From Plantago major (lineage: Eukaryota > Streptophyta > Magnoliopsida > Lamiales > Plantaginaceae): a DNA stretch of 64,000 bases. Shown piece after piece: positions 50,930-61,059 of this stretch; position 1 is the stretch's first letter, and each line of letters opens with the position of its first letter. The stretch lies in assembly GCA_026545765.1 (NCBI GenBank), contig JAIFAC010000482.1, positions 24,123-88,122 of the forward strand, given 5' to 3'. A model generated the notes under the pieces. That model ran no database searches. It had not been told where the DNA came from and saw only the letters and a program-made list of their open reading frames with translations. Both the position numbers and the translations under genes were made by a program.

Positions 50930-53900
50930 TCATAATAAACCTGCCTCAAACAAATTTCGCCTTCTCAAAGTCTCGTCTACCAGCTTGAAAGTCTTCTTCA
51001 CAAGTTTCTGATCCAGAGCAGTGGTTCTATATATTTTAAACACCCTATCGACACAATCAGGGGCGGTGTTCTGGAAATACAATTCCTCAAACTTTTTCTT
51101 AACAAATCTGAGAGAAAGGCATCATAAGAATCATAAGTTACTTCTTTGCTTTTCAGTAACATTTCATTTTCCTTAGGAAGCACTTGATACTCCTAAGGAT
51201 TTATACAAATTGTACAAATAAACACCTACCGGAATAAATATGCAAACATTCATCATGAAATACACAAATATCCAGAGTTCTATGCATGGTTTACTAATTG
51301 ATTTAGAATGCATTGGTGTGCTCGGATGAACATCTCTAATTAATAATGCAGGCATTGGTTCTGCAATTTATCAAGGAAACACAAGGGAAGATGTGTGCAT
51401 GTTAGAATAACAACCACCGGACGGTGATGGTGACCATTTTTGCAGCCATACATTTAAAAAACAAATTTCTGCCAGTACCACCTGTGACAACCTATATAAC
51501 CACCTTATACATGTTTCCAGAGGAGGTGGAGGTTCTTACTCATATGCATGCTCTACTTCTTGTTTTCCTGTTGAAATTGGCTGGTAATCCTTAAACCACT
51601 CACAGGAATTTAATGGAACCTGCATACAGGGACACCATGATTCCAGTCTAGGGATAACAGTAACAACACAGTGCAACGTAAATCTTTTCTTGGACTTACT
51701 TTTGAAACTTTTTTTTCAAACAAATCAAATTTGTTCAGGAATAGCATGAAAGAAGTTTTCTGCAGAGAGAAAAGGGAAAAAGTTATCTCGCAATAGGGCA
51801 ATGAAATAGAAACACAACTATGCAATACAGTCTTGTAGAGTATGAAGGACAAACCTCGAAGCAAGGTTGCTTAAGAACCCACTCAAAGAGTTCCTTCGTC
51901 TCCACCATCCGGTTCTTATTGTCATCCTCAAATAAAGTATTATCATACCTGAATAACATTCATTAAAATTTTCATCCACATATTAAGGATAATTTTAGCC
52001 AACTTATCTTGTCCAATGTCCAAAAATTAATAGAAGCAATTCAAGATTGCATAACGTGAACATTTATTGCATGAAGGAGTTTTAATATTGACAATGCTGA
52101 AAGTATAGAATTAGATCAAAATAGTATAATAGTTATTATATTTCTACTGACTGAATGGAGAAGAAATAGGTAATATCATACTCGCTTATAGCTGCACAAA
52201 ATATGACAGCTGTTACACCCTCAAATAGATGAATCCATTTTCTTCGTTCATTTCTCTGCCCTCCTACATCAAAGAGACGGTATACTTCTCCACTCTTCTT
52301 GTTCTGACCTACTGGGCTGCAAACATCATAAAAGATGAGAGCTCTCTTCAACTGGTTATCTCTGAATAAGTAGAGCATGTTCAAGAATGCTCATATATAA
52401 AGCTGACACAAATCTATTTTTCTTAGTTACGGTAAAATTAATGCAAAATTGTGTTGATACTAATGGCCGAAATGTTCTCCTACAGCTGATATGTCTCCTA
52501 AAAGTCCATCACATTGGTCTTATCATATCATACTACCAAGCACCAGCAATCGCTAAACAAAAAAAGTGTTTTAATTATGTACTTTAAAACAAAGCTTGCT
52601 AAGTGAAAATGGTATATATCGGATATCAACTGCAGGAAATATCATTATGTAAGTGCTAGAAACAAAAAAAGCTTTGATGTCACGCAGAGGAAAAAAACGC
52701 TGATAACCTGAACTGAATCTCTACAACACCAGTTGTCCGAACCTGGCATAAGAACATCTTCCTACATCATGATAAATAGAGAAAAAAGTGAGTTTGACCA
52801 CACATTTTTCAAGCATACAATAGCTCCAAAAAAAGTATTGCTAACATGGAATAGAGATTGAAAAGGGCAGCCTAAATCATTGAATGATAACTTGCATTAA
52901 ATCATGGTTGAAATCTATATCTCTAGGAATTTATGTCCAAAACATGGCATGTCGAACTATAACATAAAAGGCCTAACTTTAGATCATGAGATGGAAGAAT
53001 GAGCTTTGCCAAGGTATCGAAGTTGGAAGTTGATATGGGTTGACATAGAATGGAAAACAAAATGAGTATGAAAATTGCTGAATAATTCTCAATAGAGCCA
53101 CAATTGAGATGTTATTAAGCAGGTCACCTCAATTAATATTTAACAGCTGAGACATTTTATATAACGGTCTTCACACTCACTAACTTTGGGCTATTGAGGC
53201 GTCTCCCATGTAGATGTAATGTGCTGAGTGATAAGAACTCATGATGCACAATCAAAATATAATTTGAGAAAATGATCTGGCTACTGAATATTAGACTGAA
53301 CCAAACAGGAAAAGACAGTGGCTGGCGCTGATCATGGGAGCTTTAACCCTATTAACTAGAACTGTTCCACCCAATTGATTATCATATATAAACTCCATAT
53401 ATTTGAATTTAAGTTAATGCATAGTAATTTTCCAACTCATAATATATTATTCTATAGCAGGAGAGTCACGACTTTTGTTTCGGACAAGTCCATGTCTTTA
53501 ACAGGTTCGATCCTGTAACCTTATGTTCCCTGAAAATAGAAAAATAGAATAAGAAGTTGACTGTATTTACATAACATCAGATATTATGATGATAGAAACC
53601 GTCCATCTTCTTCTGATCTGTAAGTGGCCTGACCTAAAAGAATATTACTACTCACGTAGAATCGAGGTTCACTTTGATTCATTAGCAAATAAAATATATC
53701 GCTGTCCAAGTGATTTCCTTGGACATAGATAGGGAAAAAAAAAAAAAAGATAAGGCAGATGTATGTGAGCACTCATCAGCATACCTTTGTAGGAACATAA
53801 TCCTCGTCAGACAGTCTTTCCAAGTTTTCCATGAAATAATGGGCACAATCAGGAACTTTAAGTTCATTGCCTCGCAGATATGTTTCCTATCAATTTAAGA

Positions 53901-55808
53901 AAATCATTCAAGTGATGAATGTATCTATTATTAGTTCCAGAACTCGAGAGTATTCTGTGCATTTTCCATAAAGCAAATCTTACCTGTATGGCAGCGTCTT
54001 TCCAAAGAGTTTCAATATCACGGGCAAGCTCTTTAGTTAGACATGGATAATCCAACCGGCTTCCGATTTCTGATAGTTCCTCCCCAATTTTCTAAAGCAG
54101 GAAACAAAATAAATAAATAAGATTCTTGGCGGGAGTTTTTTGGTGTCCATGACTACTGATGCTAAGGGTCTTCAGGACATGATATTGACTGCTATATATA
54201 TGAACTATGATATGGAAATCACTCCATACCTTAGTTTCATCAGATAGGAACAACTTTTGAATCAGTTGCACTTTGAGACACCTCCTTTGATCCATCATAC
54301 AGTATCTGCAAAAGAACAATTTAAACTAGATTTGATTCTGTATGTATAACTGTCACTTGTTCATTTATGGCTTTAAAAGCCTTCATTTCTATCCATCAAG
54401 TGAAGATAAACATTTGGCCTTCTTACCTTTATTGTCTGATAAACATTGGCGTGGATGACTGGGATGTAACCTTTTAACTCAGACTCATCAAACCCACTCT
54501 GAAACAGAAGTTTGATCTGCATGGCATTTGAAATGATCCTCGACTTAATTGATTTGACTCATTTGACAATAAATGCAGATATATAAATCAAATGACCAGT
54601 GTTTCTCAAAAAAAAAAAAAAAAATCAAATGACCAGTGAGAAAGGACTACGATGTCTTGCCTGCTTGAAAATGGTGGACTTTCCAGAATCCCCAGCACCT
54701 TAACAATATAAAATAACATTAGACAATTAAAAAAGAATGAAAACAGGATGACTGGTAAATGTATGATAGGATGTCAAGAACAGAGCACTTGGTTAACTAG
54801 GAAATAACTCTGGATGAACTGGTGCCACTTAAGTACACAACTTTACAAAATCTGAGGCCGTTACAGACATGACATAATCTCAGGTCAAATTATACCGACA
54901 TTAACTGGTTTATCTTATTGGATTGCTAATATGGATTTGAAGTGAAATCATTTGTGAAACAAGCCTTCCAAAGTCAGAAGAGATTCTGACTGCATGCAGG
55001 GAATATGAGACTAGTTAAGCAGTAAATATTGAGTCTTGACGTTAAATGACTATTTGATGTATGATGAAACAGATTCTAGTGCAAACCATGTGCATACTTA
55101 TGATATTGCCAATTTTTAATATATGATCACTGATGAAAACTCCAGATGCAGATGTCGACTGCATATGCAGAATTGCAGATTATGAGAAGAATCGAACTGT
55201 GGATTGAGTTTCAGAAATAAATCGCTTATTTAATAATTAATAAAATATCCTAAAAATAACACACAGCCTATAGGCTGGTTTTGTGATGAAAACACTAGAA
55301 TCGAGTCATATTTTAAGTTATTCGACCAACTGAAGAATCGCCTGTGTTCGGTGCTATTAAATGTTATTTTCAGATAATCTAAAACACACGTTGAGTCTCC
55401 CAAATATCTAAAATCAAACCATGCAAGTGCAGGAATCTCACCGAGAAAGACATTATTAGTCTAGGACAAACCAAGTTTATGCACAATATTATAGAATTAT
55501 ATCGAAACCAATGAACACACATAACAGAATCAATAATCAGATACCACATCTTGATACCAAGTAATAAGAGTTTCTGAATGTGCTTCTCTGCCTTCGTTTC
55601 TTGTTCAATTCGTCTTTCTATTTCTGCAGTCTGTGAATCCACATAAATACATCAATGACAAAAACTAGGAAGCATCATAGTAGTAAATAAAATAATATCC
55701 ACGCTCAAATGCATAACAATAGACTGGGATGTTTCATGAAGTGTCAACCTGCTCGTTCTCTTCAGAATAAGCTTGACTGCGTCGCTGAGTACTACAGAGT
55801 AACCCCAT
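50930..55808 (-). CDS. GPA1: Heterotrimeric G-protein alpha subunit (frame broken as assembled)
   Basis: The canonical plant G-alpha, a plasma-membrane GTPase that partners with G-beta/gamma. Exons: 55749-55808, 55558-55630, 54661-54698, 54427-54516, 54230-54305, 53984-54091, 53785-53886, 52708-52761, 52182-52316, 51855-51948, 51700-51759, 51540-51619, 50930-51107. Seen: lipid-anchor start [27 protein letters not shown]-loop GAGDSGKST, the helical domain ([15 protein letters not shown]), switch [14 protein letters not shown], the guanine motif [19 protein letters not shown], and C-terminus [11 protein letters not shown]. Length and order fit the 380-odd residue family. Oddities: an indel in the A run at 54255-54258; two one-base losses at 52750-52751 and 52742-52743 scramble the switch I exon ([10 protein letters not shown] is intact in the other frame); the third intron has a GC donor (after 54661); P-loop Glu is Asp. 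Confidence 0.95.
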
Positions 55809-57600
55809 ATTAACAATTAGACGATGCTAAATGGATACCATATATAGTCGAACTGATGTCAAGGATCAATTTCAACACCATACTCAGATCATCGACTTGC
55901 CATTCACTGCCAATTGCACAGTTTTGATTTCCAAAGTCAATGTGATCGAGTCCTACATGAAGAAGGAATTCAGAATTACTGAAACGTTAATTGTCTTCTT
56001 CATGAAAATGACAAGTTGACGTGCTATAAATTAGCAACTTATAAGGTAGATGCATTGACAGGGATTCAGGAGTGATAATAAAGACATGTACATAGTACAT
56101 TCAAATTGGCACGACAGACAATTTTTTTTACAGCCACGATAAAAGTCATATGCAGGAAAATTTAACTGACAGCTTGAACCTATCCTTAATACAGACAAAC
56201 CTATTTCGCTCAAATAATGAATTGTGATTGTATGGTGCAGCTGCTAGAATCAGAAGTTACAAACGTCAAGTTGTCAACCACATTTCACAAACTGAGTAAG
56301 TTGACTCGATTTATGTGGATTATCGATCACTCTATAACCACAATCAAATCAAATAGTAACTCCACCAGTCTCCCTACTCATCACCAATCCCGAACGGCTA
56401 ACTCACCAAATAATTATAAATTCAACAAGCTAATTTCCATCAGTCTTGTTAGATTTGTTATAACCAAGTCCCGAACCACTACGTTACGTCACCAAATAAT
56501 TCTTCTTTAGCAATACAAATACAATCAATCATAAGAACACATCTATCTACACGAGTCTTGTTAACATCACCAAGTCCGAATCATTAAAGTCACTAAATAA
56601 TTAATTCTCCGCCAAATTTAGCAATTCATGAGCAAGCATCATTTCCCGCAAATTCAATAAATCAACTAGCAACTATGGTTCCAAAGTGAAGACAAGACCA
56701 AAACAAAATTTAAGAAGCTGAATCATACAGAATCGTGGAATGCAAAATTAAAGTGCTAAACCCTAACCTGAAACAGACAGACGAAGTGGAACAAAATAAG
56801 GAACATGTGTAGGAAACAATGCACGAAAGAGAAGAATTTAGATGAACAGGAAGATGAGTGAACTAACCAGAGAGGTGAAGAAAAGCAGATAGCGATGGAG
56901 TAAAGTACGGATCTGTCTGAAAAAAAGTGTATTGTTCTTTCTGGAGGTCGGTATTTTGTTTGAGGTGTACTTTATGTAATCTTCTATCTAAACAACGCGC
57001 AGAAACAAGGAAGGAAGAAATAAAGAAACACTTGTAATGTCCACTTTACAGTCAAACTCTTGGGTTTCAATTGATTTGATTAATGATTTGATGTGTTTTT
57101 GTCACTATTAACTCACACCATACTATACATCCAACTAAAATAGTAGTCCACACCATCCATCCACTTCATATCGTACCACACCGGAGTACACTCTACTTAT
57201 GTTCCGTATGGAGATAATTGAGGGAAATGATACATACATAATTGAGAAAATAAAAAGAGGTAATAACAAGAATAGTGACTATTGAGGTTTAATTTTTACT
57301 AATTTGAATTTGAGATAGTATTAAACATGCATTTATAAAATGAATAAGACAACATTAGACAGGCAATAGATAGTAAAACTACGGTCAAATTCATTAACAC
57401 GTAATGTAATGTCGTATAATGACGTGGGCTGAAATGAAATAACAAAAAAGGAAAAACAACATATAAAATACAAAATATATCTAGCTACTATTTCAAACGC
57501 CTCATTCTGGACTCTTGCGGATTACACATGATTTGAATTTTGAGTCACACCATAATGTTTAAGACAATATCTATTTTGACCCGTATTATTTTTTAAATCA
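55809..57600. other. G-alpha 5' leader/promoter region
   Basis: Upstream of the G-alpha ATG. Introns in the 5' leader are plausible because the AT-rich region to about 56.9 kb lacks other genes, but I cannot define them. No recognisable ORF, RNA gene or repeat was seen. Confidence 0.4.
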
Positions 57601-57639
57601 CCCAAATGATTTCAAGCCATGTGACATTCACTGAATAAT

Positions 57640-57960
57640 GTGTTTAATTTTAATCTTGCCCATTTCACCCAACTTAGTTTGCATCTCTCTAGTAGAATTG
57701 CACAAGCCCAAGATTCTTATTATGATTCTTCCTTTTGAAGCTTTGGGCATGGAAAAACTTAGTGTTAGGGTCACCCTCAGCCAACCATTGTGTCTTTGCC
57801 CTTTGTGTTCCAAAGTGCTTCCTCTGTATCTAGCATATCCTCCAGTTTCAATTTGAGCTCCTTCTCTTGAGCTTTAATGGCCGCTAAAATGGCAATCGAT
57901 TGACTTCTCAATTCAACATTTGTCCTTGAGTTTGACTCTCACATTAGGATAGTGATGGCG
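57640..57960 (-). mobile_element. LINE ORF2 fragment (endonuclease-RT linker)
   Basis: The minus strand reads KAQEKELKLKLEDMLDTEEA, then in a shifted frame QRAKTQWLAEGDPNTKFFHA and QSFKRKNHNKNLGL. The pattern WLxEGDxNTKFFHxxAxxRRxxNxI is the conserved linker between endonuclease and reverse transcriptase in plant L1-type LINEs. Flanking motifs (SDH before, the RT core after) were not found, so this is a short internal relic. Confidence 0.75.
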
Positions 57961-58339
57961 ACTCCAATTGACAACCCAAATGCAGTTATCCAAATTCACA
58001 AGGAAATCTTTTGCGAATCGAGCATCACGAATCACTTTCGACAATCTTACATTGGTATCCAAGTCGACCCGAATGAAGGGTTTAGCTCGACAAGGTGGCT
58101 TGGGGATGGTTGTGTTGTTTATAAAGTGGCTAATAGGCGAGATGATGAGATATCTGACATAACTAATTCTTTTAATAACATATTTATGTATCGATTTTAT
58201 TCACCCGGGTGGGAGCTAATGACCAGTTTGTCTACAAAGATTTTGGTTTTGTTCATAATGATCAAATTATTTACGGTCTTGTTTAGCCTTTCTAGATATT
58301 TTGGATGCTATGAACTATGGTGTAAGCAAGTCTAGTTTA

Positions 58340-60550
58340 TTTTATGAACTATGGAACAATTTTATACGATTTGATATACTAATTTTAGACAATGGAATTT
58401 AACATATAAATATTAAAATGACTTTATGTTAGTTAAATAGTAACTTCATATAGTTTTTTGTTGAATGCCAAGCGTAATTCACTCTGACTCGACTTTAAAT
58501 CGACCTTAATTTGTATGTCAAAAGCGGTCCATTTATCATTCTTCATTACCCATTGGGTTGTTATTCATCTATTAACTTCCGTATGCGAATAACCACTATA
58601 ACTTTCCGTAACCTTGAAACACGTGTGTTATTGTAATAATCGTTTTCTCTAATTGTGCCACAATGTGACACCCGCATTTTTACTCGTACTTGACTCTAAC
58701 TTTACGGAAATAAATAAAATAACATAATATCAATTATAATTTTTTAAACTAAAAATGATACTTTTATAAATTTTAGGGACTCTTGAGCAAAATTTGACTA
58801 AAATTGAGGTAAAACAAGATTTACTTGTCCCTGAGTCGTCCTTGATATTGAGGCCATATTATTACATCTATTATATCTAGCTATTACATGTATACATTAC
58901 ATATTCCTTTAACCTCCACGTATCTTGCCACCTTTCTAGTTACTTTCTTGCATATCATCTATAACCATTTGAGAGATATCAAAGATTTTTAGTAGGCACT
59001 ATCGTACTTGCAAAAACATAAAGTTGGGTAGAAAATTAACAAGAAAGGTATATTATTTCTCTACTTTGATTCACTTTCTATGCTTATGTTTTAAGTTGAT
59101 TGTTGTACGTGTGTAACTGGGTTAATTAGCAAGCCTTAATCAAGCTTGGTTTTGAATTAGTCTCTATGAATTCTCCTAAGGATACTATTGATAAAATAAA
59201 AGCAAAAGAAATGGTAAGATTAGATTTCTTATTAAAATTGGATCTCTTCTAATTAAACTTTCATTTTGTTTGTTTCTACATTTGAGTTGATTTATTTCAA
59301 CTCAAATTGAGTTGGACCAATAATTTGGGTTTGGCTCTCAATTGTTACTGTGCTACTTCGATTTATCAAGATCGACTCACATGAGAACAAAACACTACTT
59401 TGTCACATCCTTTCTCTCCTAGAAAAAATCGATCCTTTCTCTTCACCCTCCTCTCACCGGCGAACGGAAAATCGGCCATAACTTCCGATCAAACCGTTCA
59501 ATTTCACATCCGAATACATAAATGAGTCATTCTCTTGCCGATCTATGTGATGGCCAGTTTATATTTTTGAATCGGAGGAAAAAAATTCCGGACATAAACG
59601 TAAATCCTTTCTCCGGCCACCCCTCTTCAATTCCTTCATATAATCGTACCGATCTATACATTGATTGGTTGATTACCCAAAAAAGAGGAATATTTAGTTG
59701 TTTGGGGATTTGGAGTTAGGTTTGATTACGCTAGCTTCTACCTTGTATGTGCTTGGTTCGGTTTGACGGAGGGAAAGGGGCGTCGAAGCATCATGTGAGA
59801 GAATGGCGTGGCTGACGTGGTTCTCAAATGCCAAGTATAGGTTCGTTTTTTTACCTCTTATTTATCTCGTTTTCTGTTTTTCTTCTATGTGTTTGTGATT
59901 TATATTGTTGTTGTCATCTTCATTGTGTATTCTTGATCTCCCACCCCCCTGAAAATGTGATTTATGGTTTATGTTATTCGGTTCTTGGGACTACTGAAAG
60001 TGTGAAGTTGTTGGCTTTGTGTGACTGATTTCTATGTGAAGGACTACGCATTTCTTGTATTATAGATCAGAAATATTTCAGTATCTCAGCAAACAGACTT
60101 AGGCAATGCACCTTACTACTAAAGAAGGCTTATCTATTTTTCTTACTATTTTGTTTCCAATTTCTATGCCAGGAAGCAGCAGGTTTTTCTTTAAGATCTA
60201 TATCAAATCAATAGTAAATCACTTCTTAAGGAGAAAAAGAGGGAATCTTACAACATATATTCTTATCTACTTAAGCTAAACAAACAAAGGATCATGTAAT
60301 AATTTCTCTATCTTTATATTGTACCTTGTTCATTGATACGGACTAGGTTGATCATTTCATTATGTTGTTAAAGTTGTACTTGTGAGGTTGAATATAGCTC
60401 TTCCCTTGCTGAAAGTTGTTGAATTGTTGGTCATTTGTGCATTTTTTGTGCAATGTGATGTTAATTAGTCCTGCCTCTTGGCTGTTTATATTAATGTATT
60501 CTTTCATAATTTTTTACTCAACTATGTTATTAATTGATTCTTCCAAATTG
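58340..60550. other. Gene-poor DNA, no supported gene
   Basis: AT-rich to about 59.3 kb, then a CT-rich stretch (59400-59470) that looks like a transcribed leader. A short ATG frame at 59803 (MAWLTWFSNAKY) runs into a possible donor (TATAG-GTTCG). A possible exon with acceptor AACAG follows at 60557. I could not match either to a known protein. Confidence 0.3.
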
Positions 60551-60556
60551 AACAGG

Positions 60557-60690
60557 TCTGTTTTGGTCCTGAGGTGTTTCATGTATGTCTACTGATTAAG
60601 CAGTATGGTAGCTTGGCGAGGCTTGTATCCGATTATGTACAAAGCATCCATGGTTGCTGCCTCTTTGGTGTTTTCAATCAAGGTTACACT
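60557..60690 (+). other. Unassigned exon-like segment
   Basis: After a TTGAACAG acceptor-like site the sequence is open for 44 codons (CFGPEVFHVCLLIKQYGSLA, RLVSDYVQSIHGC...) to a TGA near 60690, with a possible GT donor after AATCAAG. Base composition is exon-like compared with its surroundings. I do not recognise the peptide. It could be part of a non-coding transcript. Confidence 0.25.
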
Positions 60691-60774
60691 TGATATCTTC
60701 ACGCACTGTCAAACATGAACCTCATCATATATTTGTTGCATAGTCATGTTGGTAGTAAACTAAACACCTTGGCT

Positions 60775-61058
60775 ATGATGATATGTTAGACTAGGTCTGA
60801 TATTTCATTTAGAATGCTAAACAAATCCTTTTTGTAGTCCGTATCTTGGCGTGGCTATGCCTATAGCAGGTATAAGCAGCCATGGCAGGATGCCTTGGAT
60901 TACAGTTTCATTCTATGATGATATGTTAGATTCGCTTTGTTATTTCATTTAGAATGCCAATCAAATCCTTGAAGTAGTCCGTATCTTGGCGTGGCTATGC
61001 CTATGGCAGGTGTAAGCAGCCATGGCGGGATGTCTTGGATTAAAGTTTCCGTTGTATG
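60775..61058. repeat. ~141-bp tandem duplication
   Basis: Two adjacent copies (about 60775-60915 and 60916-61058) share ATGATGATATGTTAGA, TATTTCATTTAGAATGC, AGTCCGTATCTTGGCGTGGC, TATGCCTAT.GCAGGT and AAGCAGCCATGGC with about 90 percent identity. A third unit begins (ATGATGATAT) and stops. No coding frame is shared. Confidence 0.9.
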
Positions 61059-61059
61059 A

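Noticed and set aside
53505-53522. GGTTCGATCC word in a G-alpha intron as a tRNA remnant
   Set aside because: No acceptor stem or anticodon arm could be folded around it.
57952-58335. 127-codon plus-strand reading frame
   Set aside because: Part overlaps the minus-strand LINE relic, and no coherent domain could be recognised in the rest.
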